Source: Cohnella terricola
Lineage (GTDB): Bacteria > Bacillota > Bacilli > Paenibacillales > Paenibacillaceae
DNA: 64,000 nucleotides
Assembly: GCF_007786475.1 (NCBI RefSeq)
Contig: NZ_VNJJ01000003.1
Coordinates: 460,768 to 524,767, forward strand
Direction of reading: 5' to 3'
Part shown: piece after piece, positions 46,429-54,753 of the stretch
How positions within the stretch are numbered: position 1 is the stretch's first letter
How the letters are laid out: each line of letters begins with the position of its first letter
The notes under the pieces: model-generated
The model's database searches: none
What the model saw: only the letters and a program-made list of their open reading frames with translations
What the model was told of the DNA's origin: nothing
Program-made: the position numbers and the translations under genes

Positions 46429-46665
46429 GTCTGAGCGACGGGGATAGCGGCAGAGTGATCGGTGTTGGAACGGTATCTGTCTGAGCGGCGGGGATAGCGC
46501 CAGAGTGATCGATGTTGGAACGGTATCCGTCTGAGCGACGGGGATAGCGCCAGAGTGATCAACGTTGGATAGGTATCAGTCTGAGTGACGGGGATAGGGA
46601 CAGAGGCAAATAAGGTGGAGACTGCTCCTATCTGAGTGGCGGGGATAGCGGCAGAGTAACTGTGA
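46429..46665. repeat. Right array of locus 2: five copies in the opposite orientation
   Basis: Five 50-base units with CTGAGCGACGGGGATAGCGC or close variants, beginning at 46431, 46481, 46531, 46581 and 46632. The first three share the tail CAGAGTGATC-n4-GTTGGAACGGTATC. It faces the left array head-on and fills the space up to the end of the amidohydrolase gene at 46709. Confidence 0.9.
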
Positions 46666-46708
46666 GATGGGTTGCCAATCGGTTAATCTGCGCTACAGAC
46701 AGCTCTCC

Positions 46709-47506
46709 TCACTCGTAAATATTCGGACGACGATCTGCGAATACCGGAATGCGTCCTCGCACTTCGTCGACGAGATCTAGATTGATCTCCGTGACGAGAA
46801 TCATTTCTATCTCTTCCGCTTCCGCGACTACTTCGCCCCATGGATCGATGACCATAGAGTGGCCGAAGAAATTCGAGCCTCCGCTCTCGCCAACCGTGTT
46901 GCAGGAGACGACAAACATTTGGTTCTCGATCGCGCGCGCTTGCAGCAGCGTTCTCCAGTGATGCAGGCGGGGATGGGGCCATTCGGCGGGCACGAACAGG
47001 ATTTTCGCTCCACTCAGAGCGAGCTTGCGTGCCAATTCTGGGAAGCGGATATCATAACAAATCATAGCGGCGGCGGGTACACCTTCTAGATCGAAAGCTC
47101 CCGGAGTATCCCCCGCTTTCAGATGCAAATGCTCGTTCATCAGTTGAAATAGATGAATTTTGCTGTACTCGGCAACTTCAGCACCCGTCCTATCGAAAAT
47201 ATAAAGCGTGTTCGTTACGGAATCTCCGCGTAGTTCGGCGATCGAACCGGCAATAACGACGATCTCGTGCGCACGGCAGAACTCCGATAAAATCGCCTTC
47301 GTCCGAGAAGCGTTCGGGTCCGCCAACTCGCGGATTTCCGTCAACGCATATCCCGTGTTCCACATTTCCGGCAAAACGACGATATCCGGCTTGGGTTCCA
47401 GCGAAGCCGCATCTTCCAATTTCGCTCTCATCTTAGCATAATTGGATTCCGTATTGCCCGCTTCAATATTCATTTGAACCAATGCGAGACGCAATGGGCT
47501 ACTCAT
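46709..47506 (-). CDS. mtnU: Carbon-nitrogen hydrolase, MtnU-like (omega-amidase type)
   Basis: 265 residues from ATG 47506, preceded by GGAGTGGAG. A nitrilase-superfamily amidohydrolase with the Glu-Lys-Cys triad in VVLPEMWNTGY, EYSKIHLFQ and AMICYDIRFPE. In B. subtilis MtnU is encoded beside the methionine-salvage transaminase and hydrolyses the ketoglutaramate-type amide left by the glutamine-dependent reaction. Here it is divergent from mtnE, which supports that role. The symbol rests on context and family, not on a specific motif. Confidence 0.8.
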   Translation of the reverse strand: MSSPLRLALVQMNIEAGNTESNYAKMRAKLEDAASLEPKPDIVVLPEMWNTGYALTEIRELADPNASRTKAILSEFCRAHEIVVIAGSIAELRGDSVTNTLYIFDRTGAEVAEYSKIHLFQLMNEHLHLKAGDTPGAFDLEGVPAAAMICYDIRFPELARKLALSGAKILFVPAEWPHPRLHHWRTLLQARAIENQMFVVSCNTVGESGGSNFFGHSMVIDPWGEVVAEAEEIEMILVTEINLDLVDEVRGRIPVFADRRPNIYE

Positions 47507-47723
47507 ATCGCTCCACTCCCGTTCCATGTATCTGCATGCTTGTATGCTCTCCATCCTACTGCATCCATCTTTAGAGAGCAACAACCCGATAAAGAATCAT
47601 ACCATTCCGACCACTAAACCCCGATTTTTTTCAAAAATGTCCGTCGATTCCGTTGCCGAGCGAGTCTCATTGTGCTACATTCATCCTATCCTATTTTAAG
47701 CATGACGGAGCGTGACGAAATAG

Positions 47724-48899
47724 ATGAGCTTTACGATTACACCGGCCAAACGGATGCAGGGTTTACCGGAACAATTTTTCGCGGCGCTCGTCGCCAAAGC
47801 CAACGCCAGAGCGGCTACCGGTCGTGATGTCATCAACCTTGGCCAAGGCAATCCCGATCTGCCGACGCCCCAATCGATCGTCAATCGGTTGAAAAACGCA
47901 GCGGACAACCCCCAATACCATAAATATCCGCCTTTTCGCGGTTTTCCATTCTTAAAGCAAGCTGTCGCCGAACGTTACAAAACGGATTACGGCGTCGACT
48001 TGAATCCCGATACCGAAGTGGCCGTCTTGTTCGGAGGCAAGTCGGGACTTATCGAGATCAGTCAAGTTCTGCTCAATCCCGGCAACGTCTGCCTCGTGCC
48101 CGATCCCGGATACCCCGATTATTGGTCTGGTGTCGCGCTCACAGGAGCGGAGATGGCTTTCATGCCTCTAAAAGAGGAAAACGAATTTCTGCCTGACTAT
48201 TCTCAAATCCCGGCCGGCGCGATCGATCGCGCGAAGCTCATGTTCTTGAATTATCCGAACAACCCGACTTCGGCTATCGCCACTCCCGAATTTTACGAGG
48301 AAACGGTCGCGTTCGCCCGCAAGCACGGCATTGTCGTCGCCAGCGACTTCGCCTACGGCGCGATCGGCTTCGATGGCAAGCGCCCGATCAGTTTCCTCGA
48401 GACTCCGGGAGCAAAAGAAGTTGGCGTAGAGTTCTATACGCTGTCCAAAAGCTACAACATGGCCGGTTGGCGCGTCGGATTCGCGATCGGAAACCCGCAA
48501 ATCATCGAATTGATCAATTTGATTCAAGATCATATGTATTGCAGCCTGTTCGGAGGCATTCAAGAAGCTTCCACCGAAGCGTTAACCGGATCGCAGCAAT
48601 CGGTTCGCGATCTAGTAGCGACTTACGAAAGCAGGCGGAATGCCTTATACGGCGCACTAGACGAGATCGGTTGGAAAGCGACTAAACCTGCTGGTTCCTT
48701 CTTCTGCTGGCTTCCGGTCGCGAAAGGCCACACTTCGATGTCCTTCGCCGATTTGCTGCTCGAGCAAGCCGACGTGGTCGTCGCGCCGGGTTCAGGTTTC
48801 GGCGTTTCCGGAGAAGGTTACGTCCGGCTCGGACTTTTGACATCCGAAGACCGCTTGCGAGAAGTCGCTGCACGAGTCGGACGTCTGGGTCTGTTCTAA
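47724..48899 (+). CDS. mtnE: Methionine-salvage aminotransferase MtnE
   Basis: 391 residues, fold-type I PLP aminotransferase. It converts 2-keto-4-methylthiobutyrate to methionine, usually with glutamine as donor. The protein parallels B. subtilis MtnE (YkrV) from end to end: DVINLGQGNPDLPTP, VAVLFGGKSGL, PDPGYPDYWSG, LNYPNNPTSA, the PLP-lysine in TLSKSYNMAGWRVGF, and EGYVRLGLLTSE. ATG start with GGAGCGTG at a slightly long distance. It is followed by a T-box leader and proBAC; the other salvage genes mtnWXB come only after proC. Confidence 0.92.
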   Translation: MSFTITPAKRMQGLPEQFFAALVAKANARAATGRDVINLGQGNPDLPTPQSIVNRLKNAADNPQYHKYPPFRGFPFLKQAVAERYKTDYGVDLNPDTEVAVLFGGKSGLIEISQVLLNPGNVCLVPDPGYPDYWSGVALTGAEMAFMPLKEENEFLPDYSQIPAGAIDRAKLMFLNYPNNPTSAIATPEFYEETVAFARKHGIVVASDFAYGAIGFDGKRPISFLETPGAKEVGVEFYTLSKSYNMAGWRVGFAIGNPQIIELINLIQDHMYCSLFGGIQEASTEALTGSQQSVRDLVATYESRRNALYGALDEIGWKATKPAGSFFCWLPVAKGHTSMSFADLLLEQADVVVAPGSGFGVSGEGYVRLGLLTSEDRLREVAARVGRLGLF

Positions 48900-48924
48900 A
48901 ACCATTTCTCCCGTCGCTCGTTTC

Positions 48925-48953
48925 TTTACAAGCCTTACCGCGCATGGTATTCT
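48925..48953 (+). promoter_or_regulatory. Promoter of the T-box-proBAC transcript
   Basis: TTTACA (48925-48930), 17 bases, TATTCT (48948-48953). Transcription would start near 48960 and give a leader of about 270 bases to the T-box terminator. Confidence 0.6.
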
Positions 48954-48959
48954 TAACAT

Positions 48960-49230
48960 ATTCAAGCGCCGAACTCGGCGCCGCCATACGAACGCATTGA
49001 CGGGAAACGAAGCGGACCCGGACACGACCAGAGAGTAAATTTCCAGGCTGAGAGAATTTACCTGATCCCCCGCCTCCCCCATCCCCGAGCGGCCGGCGAT
49101 GAGCCGGACAGACCCTGCTGTTATCAGGAGCATAAGAGGACGGATGCCTCTATTTACAGGCGCCGTCAACGAAGGTGGTACCGCGGAAGTTAAACTCCCG
49201 TCCTTTACGAGGACGGGAGTTTTTTGTTTT
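48960..49230 (+). promoter_or_regulatory. T-box riboswitch, probably tRNA-Pro
   Basis: The T-box sequence AGGTGGTACCGCGG (49173-49186) is followed by a terminator in which AAACTCCCGTCC pairs with GGACGGGAGTTT and a T-run ends at 49230. Upstream is a Stem I with AGAGAG, GTAAATT/AATTTAC (7 bp) and GGCTGAGAG; then hairpins CCGGC/GCCGG and CCTG/CAGG fit Stems II and III. Uncharged tRNA should bind and stabilise the antiterminator. A specifier codon was not proven; CCC proline codons lie in CTGATCCCCCGCCT on the 3' side of Stem I, and the proBAC genes behind it agree. Confidence 0.85.
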
Positions 49231-49267
49231 TCCGAAGGGACGGCGTCTTCGCGAAGAGATTTGCGTA

Positions 49268-49455
49268 TTAGTTGCATTTCGTGCAATTAATTGGCCGCTT
49301 TCAAATGGAATAGTCCAACTAATTGTACTGAGTACAACTAATTGACCCATTTCTCTGCCAAACACGTCTACCGCCTTTTATTAGTTGTACAAAATGCAAT
49401 TATTCTCGAAAACAACCACTCTCCGACATATTTAGTTGTATGCTATACAACTATT
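49268..49455. repeat. Four roughly 24-bp imperfect palindromes between T-box and proB
   Basis: TTAGTTGCA/TGCAATTAA (49268-49290), CTAATTGTAC/GTACAACTAA (49319-49342), TTAGTTGTAC/ATGCAATTATT (49381-49404) and TTAGTTGTA/TACAACTATT (49432-49455). The consensus is close to TTAGTTGTA-n5-TACAACTAA. Starts are spaced 51, 62 and 51 bases, close to whole helical turns. The intervening bases are unrelated. They lie inside the transcribed leader, past the T-box terminator, and could act as DNA operators or as RNA hairpins. Confidence 0.8.
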
Positions 49456-49507
49456 TTTCCGAAGGGGAGCGCCTTTCAGGTCGCGAGTGTGATTAGGAGT
49501 TGAAAAC

Positions 49508-50635
49508 ATGGCTAAACGTATTGTAGTGAAAATCGGCAGCAGCTCGCTCACCTCCGCGGAAGGCGGCCTGAACCGGGAACAGGTTCAATTCTTCGCCGAC
49601 GAACTCGCGTCTTTGCACGCTTCCGGGTGTCAAGTACTGCTTGTGACCTCCGGCGCGATCGCCGCCGGCTTCCGCCGTCTCGGCTATGCCGCAAGACCGA
49701 AGCTCGTGCACGAGAAACAAGCTGCGGCAGCCGTCGGTCAGGCGCTGCTCATGCAGGCTTATCAGGAAGCGCTAAATGCAGGCGGCGTCATTGCCGCTCA
49801 AATTCTGCTTACTCGCCCGGACTTCAGCAATCGGGGACGGGCGCAGAACGCGACGAGGACGATCGAGGAATTGCTGAAGCAAAAGGCGATTCCGATCATT
49901 AATGAGAACGACACCGTCGCAGTCGACGAAATCAAGTTCGGCGAGAACGACTCCCTATCGGCGCTCGTCGCCAATCTCGTCAAAGCGGACGGCTTATACA
50001 TCCTGACCGACATGGACGGTCTGTATACGGGCGATCCGCGGAAAGTTCCCGACGCCGAGCGCATCGAACGCGTCGAGACGCTGACCGAGGAGCTATACCG
50101 GATGGCCGGTGGCGCCGGCTCCTCCGTCGGAACCGGCGGCATGCGCTCCAAGCTCGAAGCAGCTCGCATCGCCATGCAAGGAGGCGTACCCGTATTCGTC
50201 GGCCGAATTTCCGAGCTCGGTGATCTGCGTGCTGCCGTGGACGGCACCGGCAAAGGCACTTATTTCACTTCTTCGCTTCAATCCTTGTCCGCCAAGAAGC
50301 ATTGGATAGGCTTTCTCTCCGATCCGCAAGGCAAGATCGCCGTGGACGCCGGAGCGGAAGAGGCCTTGCTGAACCGCGGACGCAGCCTGCTTCCCGCAGG
50401 TATCACCGCCGTTGAGGGCGATTTCCACCCCGGAGAAGTCGTCGAAATCGTGAACGCCGATGGACGCCTTCTCGGCAGGGGCGTTACGCAATACGCCGCA
50501 TGGCAAGTGACCGCCGTCGCCGGTTTATCAAGCGAAGAAGCGCAGAAACGCATTGACATCGCGCGCATCGAAGTTATCCATCGCGACGAATGGGTCGCAT
50601 CCACAAACGTTAAGGAGGCTCACGCGAATGAGTGA
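49508..50635 (+). CDS. proB: Glutamate 5-kinase with PUA domain
   Basis: 375 residues. First step of proline synthesis: ATP-dependent phosphorylation of glutamate. The amino-acid kinase domain covers about 1-260 (RIVVKIGSSSLTS, PIINENDTVAVDEIKFGENDSLSA, GTGGMRSKLEAARIA), followed by a PUA domain (about 275-355). ATG after TTAGGAG. Its end overlaps proA by 8 bases. Proline feedback inhibition is known for this family; transcription appears governed by the T-box leader. Confidence 0.95.
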   Translation: MAKRIVVKIGSSSLTSAEGGLNREQVQFFADELASLHASGCQVLLVTSGAIAAGFRRLGYAARPKLVHEKQAAAAVGQALLMQAYQEALNAGGVIAAQILLTRPDFSNRGRAQNATRTIEELLKQKAIPIINENDTVAVDEIKFGENDSLSALVANLVKADGLYILTDMDGLYTGDPRKVPDAERIERVETLTEELYRMAGGAGSSVGTGGMRSKLEAARIAMQGGVPVFVGRISELGDLRAAVDGTGKGTYFTSSLQSLSAKKHWIGFLSDPQGKIAVDAGAEEALLNRGRSLLPAGITAVEGDFHPGEVVEIVNADGRLLGRGVTQYAAWQVTAVAGLSSEEAQKRIDIARIEVIHRDEWVASTNVKEAHANE

Positions 50636-51875
50636 AGTAATCGCGAAATCCAAAGCGGCCAAAGAAGCCGCCACCGTGTTGAACACACTGACGACAACCC
50701 AGAAAAACGAAGCCCTGCTGCTGATGGCGGACGCTCTTACCTCCGAGCAGAATCGCCTGCTCGCCGCCAACGCCGAAGATATTGAACGCGGACGCGCGCA
50801 AGGCACGTCCGAATCGCTCCTCGATCGTCTTAAGCTTACTCCGCAAAGGCTAGCAGCGATCGCGGACGCCGTCCGGGAGATCGTGGAGCTCCCCGATCCC
50901 GTCGGCGAAGTCATCGCCGCTTTCGACCGTCCGAACGGATTGTCGATCGAACAGCGCCGCGTTCCACTCGGCGTCATCGGCATCATTTACGAAGCTCGCC
51001 CGAACGTCACCGTCGACGCCGCCTCCCTGTGCCTGAAGACGGGCAATGCCGTCGTGCTGCGCGGCGGTTCTGCCGCGTTGTCTTCCAACCGGAGCATCGT
51101 CGCCGTGCTGCGCGAAGCGTTGTCGCGTTCCGCCATTCCCGAGGATGCGCTGCAGCTGATCGAAGATTCGGACCGCAAATCGGTCGACGAAATGCTCAAG
51201 CTGAACGGTCTGCTCGACGTCATCATTCCGAGGGGCGGAGCATCTCTTATTCAGAACGTCGTGCAGAACGCAACGGTACCGGTCATCGAGACTGGCGCCG
51301 GCATCTGCCATACGTATGTCGACGAGTCCGGAGAGTACGCGATGGCTGAAGCGATCGCCCTGAACGCCAAAGTCCAGCGACCTTCCGTATGCAATTCCAT
51401 GGAGACGCTGATCCTGCATGAAACGTTCGCGCGCAAGCACTTTGCAGCTCTTGCGGACAAATTCCGCGAAGCCGACGTCGCGCTGAAAGGCTGCGACCTT
51501 GCCCGCGTGCTCGTTCCGTCGATTGAATCGGCTAGCGCCGAAGATTACGCGACAGAATATAATGATTACATTTTGAACGTCAAAATCGTAAAAGATTTAG
51601 ATGAAGCGTTAATCCATATCCGCCGTTTCGGCACGCAGCATTCCGAATGTATTGTGACGGAAAACTCGGCGAACGCGGAACGGTTCCTGCAAGAAGTCGA
51701 CGCAGCTGCCGTCTACCACAACGCCTCTACCCGTTTCACCGATGGCTTCGAATTCGGTTTCGGCGCGGAGATCGGCATCAGCACGCAGAAGCTGCACTCG
51801 CGCGGGCCGATGGGACTGCCTGCTCTAACTTCTACAAAATATCGCATCGTCGGCTCGGGACAAATCAGAACGTAA
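50628..51875 (+). CDS. proA: Gamma-glutamyl phosphate reductase
   Basis: 415 residues from ATG 50628, after TAAGGAGG. Second step: NADPH-dependent reduction of gamma-glutamyl phosphate to glutamate semialdehyde. Aldehyde-dehydrogenase-type fold with VPLGVIGIIYEARPNVTVDA, the LPRGG-like IIPRGGASLI, the active-site Cys in KVQRPSVCNSMETL, and THSRGPMGL-like LHSRGPMGLPALT. It overlaps the end of proB, showing coupling. Full length. Confidence 0.95.
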   Translation: MSEVIAKSKAAKEAATVLNTLTTTQKNEALLLMADALTSEQNRLLAANAEDIERGRAQGTSESLLDRLKLTPQRLAAIADAVREIVELPDPVGEVIAAFDRPNGLSIEQRRVPLGVIGIIYEARPNVTVDAASLCLKTGNAVVLRGGSAALSSNRSIVAVLREALSRSAIPEDALQLIEDSDRKSVDEMLKLNGLLDVIIPRGGASLIQNVVQNATVPVIETGAGICHTYVDESGEYAMAEAIALNAKVQRPSVCNSMETLILHETFARKHFAALADKFREADVALKGCDLARVLVPSIESASAEDYATEYNDYILNVKIVKDLDEALIHIRRFGTQHSECIVTENSANAERFLQEVDAAAVYHNASTRFTDGFEFGFGAEIGISTQKLHSRGPMGLPALTSTKYRIVGSGQIRT

Positions 51876-51888
51876 GGAGCGTGACAGC

Positions 51889-52764
51889 ATGTCTAATCTT
51901 TCCATCTCCTCCCCTCTCGCGGGAGTCAAACTTTGTTTCTACGGTGCAGGATCGATGGCGGAAGCGATTCTTCGGGGTTTGGTCGAAGCTAGTTTGACCG
52001 ATTCCAAAAACATCGCCGTCATGAACCGTCAGAACGCGGAACGCCTGCTTGAACTGGAACGTTCGTACGGAGTCATTCCCGCATCGACAGACGAACTCAA
52101 GCACGAAGCGTTATCCGCGTCGGACGTGATCGTTCTCAGCATGAAGCCGAAAGATGCTGCCGCCGCGATCAAAGCGCTCGCGCCTTTGCTCCGTCCGGAG
52201 CAGCTGATCGTATCGGTTATTGCCGGCCTTTCCATCTCCACGATTCATCAACTGCTAGGCCGCGGCCAACCGGTCGTCCGCACGATGCCGAATACGTCGA
52301 GTACGATAGGATTAGGCGCGACGGGCATCAGCTATTCCGAATCCGTGAACGCAAGTCAGCGCGAACTCGCTCTGGCGATGTTTGGCGCTATTGGGTTGAC
52401 CGCCGTTGTCGAAGAACCGCTGATCGAAGCCGTCAATGGCGTATCCGGCAGCGGTCCGGCATATGTATATTATTTGATGGAAGCGATGATCGAATCCGGC
52501 ATTCAGCTCGGCCTCACGCCCGAAGCGGCCAAGGATCTGACTGTGCAGACAGTACGAGGTGCCGCTGAGATGGTGTTCGCCACCGGAGAAAATCCCGCTG
52601 AGTTGCGCCGCAAGGTGACGTCACCGAACGGGACCACCGAAGCGGCGATTGCCACGCTCGATCGTTACGCGTTCCGGGAAGGCATGAACAAAGCGATTCT
52701 TCGCTGTGCGGAAAGAGCACGGGAGATGGGCGATGCCATTCGCGAGGAAGCTGTCAAAGGCTAA
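51889..52764 (+). CDS. proC: Pyrroline-5-carboxylate reductase
   Basis: 291 residues. Last step of proline synthesis, using NAD(P)H. Rossmann motif YGAGSMAEAI, then MKPKD, VVRTMPNT and the signature VSGSGPAYVYYLMEAM with RKKVTSPNGTT-like LRRKVTSPNGTTEAAI. ATG after AAGGAG. It begins 13 bases behind proA. Only 61 bases separate it from mtnW, with no terminator, so mtnWXB may ride on the same transcript. Confidence 0.95.
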   Translation: MSNLSISSPLAGVKLCFYGAGSMAEAILRGLVEASLTDSKNIAVMNRQNAERLLELERSYGVIPASTDELKHEALSASDVIVLSMKPKDAAAAIKALAPLLRPEQLIVSVIAGLSISTIHQLLGRGQPVVRTMPNTSSTIGLGATGISYSESVNASQRELALAMFGAIGLTAVVEEPLIEAVNGVSGSGPAYVYYLMEAMIESGIQLGLTPEAAKDLTVQTVRGAAEMVFATGENPAELRRKVTSPNGTTEAAIATLDRYAFREGMNKAILRCAERAREMGDAIREEAVKG

Positions 52765-52825
52765 ACCGCATAATCGTCTTAAGCCTATCGTCGCTAAAGC
52801 TTATATAGAAAGAAGGGATATCCGA

Positions 52826-54064
52826 GTGAGCCATAGCAACCATACTTACAGCCATGCCACATATAGACTTTACGACGACAAAGCCGATTTCGCCAAAAAA
52901 GCTCAAGGCATTGCGGTCGGCTTAACTGTAGGCAGTTGGACCGACTTGCCCGAAGCGGCCAAAGAACAAATGCAGAAGCACCTTGGGCAAGTCGTCTCCG
53001 TCGATGTCCACGAGCCCGCCGACGCTCAGCCAGGGCAACGTTACGCGGATATTACGATCGCTTATCCGGATCTGAACTTCAGCCGGGACATTCCGGCTTT
53101 CCTCGTTACCGTGTTCGGCAAGCTGTCGATGGACGGAAAAATCAAACTGATTGACATCGCCCCTTCGAGCGATTTTCTCAGTGCGTTCACCGGTCCGAAA
53201 TTCGGAGTTCAAGGCGTTCGCGACCTGCTCGGCGTTCACGACCGCCCGCTCGTCATGAGCATCTTCAAATCGGTCATCGGCCACGATCTGGCCAACTTGC
53301 GCGAGCAATTCCTGCAGCAGGCACTTGGCGGCGTCGACCTGATCAAGGACGATGAGATTTTGTTCGAAAATCCACTAACACCGTTAGAGAAAAGAGTGGA
53401 GGCCTGCGCAAGCGCGGCTAGAGAAGCCGAGCAAGCGACCGGGCAGAAACTGATCTACTTCACCAATCTGACCGGACCGACGTTCGAGCTAAAAACAAAC
53501 GCCAAACGCGCGATCGCGGCTGGAGCGAACGGGTTGCTGTTTAATGTGCTGGCCTATGGATTCGACGCACTGGCGGAACTGGCCGCCGATCCGGACATTA
53601 ACGTGCCCATCGCAGCGCATCCCGCTATGGCTGGCGCGTTCTATCCATCGCCGCACTACGGAATATCCGCGCCGGTGCTGCTTGGCAAGCTGATGAGAAT
53701 CGCGGGGGCGGACCTGTCCTTGTTCCCATCTCCTTACGGCTCGGTCGTCATGCCCAAAGCGGAAAATCTCGCGGTCATGGAAGATCTGCTTACGCCTGCG
53801 CTGCCTCAGAAGACTTCGTTCCCAGTACCTTCCGCCGGAATCCATCCCGGACTCGTCCCTCTTATAATGGGCGATTTCGGGCCGGATGTCGTCGTAAACG
53901 CCGGAGGAGGCGTACATGGCCATCCAGGTGGCGCCGCGGCTGGCGGACGAGCGTTCCGTCAAGCCGTCGATGCCATCAAGCTTGGTCAGACGCTTGAACA
54001 ATATGCGGAAAAACATGAAGAGCTTCGCGTCGCTATCGAACGTTGGGGGGTACGTACATCTTGA
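52826..54064 (+). CDS. mtnW: 2,3-diketo-5-methylthiopentyl-1-phosphate enolase (RuBisCO-like)
   Basis: 412 residues from GTG 52826, after AAGAAGGGA. A form IV RuBisCO-like protein that enolises the diketone intermediate of methionine salvage. The carbamylated Lys174 and metal ligands Asp176 and Glu177 are in VDLIKDDEILFEN; FTGPKFGVQG and GGVHGHPGGAAAG (phosphate site) are intact. The longer reading into proC was rejected because it overlaps and has no binding site. Its stop codon overlaps the TTG start of mtnX as TTGA. Confidence 0.93.
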   Translation: MSHSNHTYSHATYRLYDDKADFAKKAQGIAVGLTVGSWTDLPEAAKEQMQKHLGQVVSVDVHEPADAQPGQRYADITIAYPDLNFSRDIPAFLVTVFGKLSMDGKIKLIDIAPSSDFLSAFTGPKFGVQGVRDLLGVHDRPLVMSIFKSVIGHDLANLREQFLQQALGGVDLIKDDEILFENPLTPLEKRVEACASAAREAEQATGQKLIYFTNLTGPTFELKTNAKRAIAAGANGLLFNVLAYGFDALAELAADPDINVPIAAHPAMAGAFYPSPHYGISAPVLLGKLMRIAGADLSLFPSPYGSVVMPKAENLAVMEDLLTPALPQKTSFPVPSAGIHPGLVPLIMGDFGPDVVVNAGGGVHGHPGGAAAGGRAFRQAVDAIKLGQTLEQYAEKHEELRVAIERWGVRTS

Positions 54065-54753
54065 GCGGTTCGACATCATTGTTCCCTAGGAAACCCGTAT
54101 TATTTTGTGATTTCGATGGCACGATTACGATGAACGACAACATTATCGCCGCGATGAAACATTTTAACCCGCAAGGTTGGGACGCTATCGTGCAGGAGAT
54201 CATCTCCGAGACGAAGTCGGTTAAGCAAGGCGTCGGCGAGATGTTCGCCCTTCTCCCTTCTTCGATGAAGGAAGAAATCAAGGACTATATCATAACGAAC
54301 GCGGGCATTCGCGACGGCTTCCCGGAGCTGCTTGCCTGGTGCAAAGCGCACGACGTGCCTTTCTACGTCACGAGCGGCGGGATCGATTTCTTCGTCTACC
54401 CGCTGCTAGATCCGTTCGGTATTCCCGCGGATCATATTTACTGCAATGGCAGCGACTTCAGCGGCGATCAGATCCGCATCACCTGGCCGCACGATTGTGA
54501 CGAGTATTGCGACAACCGTGGCAACTGCGGCATGTGCAAAACCGCGGTCATCCGCCGATACTCGCAAGACGAGTATTATCGCATCCTGATCGGCGACAGC
54601 GTCACCGATTTCCCAGGCGCGAAGATCGTGGACCTCGTCTTCTCGCGGTCCCATCTGACGGACAAATGCCGGGAACTCGCCCTCCCGCATATTCCGTTCG
54701 GCACTTTCCATGACGTCATTCGCCATATCGAGCGAGGAGGGATACAATCATGA
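54061..54753 (+). CDS. mtnX: 2-hydroxy-3-keto-5-methylthiopentenyl-1-phosphate phosphatase
   Basis: About 230 residues. TTG at 54061 is chosen because it overlaps the mtnW stop and follows GGGGGG; another TTG lies 18 bases upstream. HAD-superfamily phosphatase with nucleophile motif LFCDFDGTIT, YVTSGGIDFFVYP, and GDSVTDFPGA near the C terminus; a CxxxCxxC-like cluster (CDEYCDNRGNCGMC) sits in the cap, as in the family. It removes the phosphate after MtnW. Confidence 0.92.
   Translation: MSGSTSLFPRKPVLFCDFDGTITMNDNIIAAMKHFNPQGWDAIVQEIISETKSVKQGVGEMFALLPSSMKEEIKDYIITNAGIRDGFPELLAWCKAHDVPFYVTSGGIDFFVYPLLDPFGIPADHIYCNGSDFSGDQIRITWPHDCDEYCDNRGNCGMCKTAVIRRYSQDEYYRILIGDSVTDFPGAKIVDLVFSRSHLTDKCRELALPHIPFGTFHDVIRHIERGGIQS

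Noticed and set aside
45749..46484. Long open frames through the 51-bp array (about 206 residues on the reverse strand, about 232 on the forward strand) with 17-residue repeats
   Set aside because: The unit length is a multiple of three, so several frames stay open at once; differences between units fall at all codon positions and there is no convincing ribosome binding site.
45918..46665. CRISPR array
   Set aside because: Units are conserved over their full length with no unique spacers, and no cas genes are in the window.
47585..47723. SAM riboswitch (S-box) before mtnE
   Set aside because: None of the conserved S-box helices could be found in this short gap.
48966..48981. GCGCCGAACTCGGCGC palindrome as a terminator for mtnE
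   Set aside because: No T-run follows, and it lies just after the pro promoter, within the T-box leader.
49268..49455. A second T-box or tandem riboswitch before proB
   Set aside because: No second T-box sequence or terminator; the four palindromes are short and separated by unrelated bases.
52706..52825. Longer N terminus for mtnW inside proC
   Set aside because: It overlaps the conserved proC end, and the GTG at 52826 has a ribosome binding site and matches the expected protein length.
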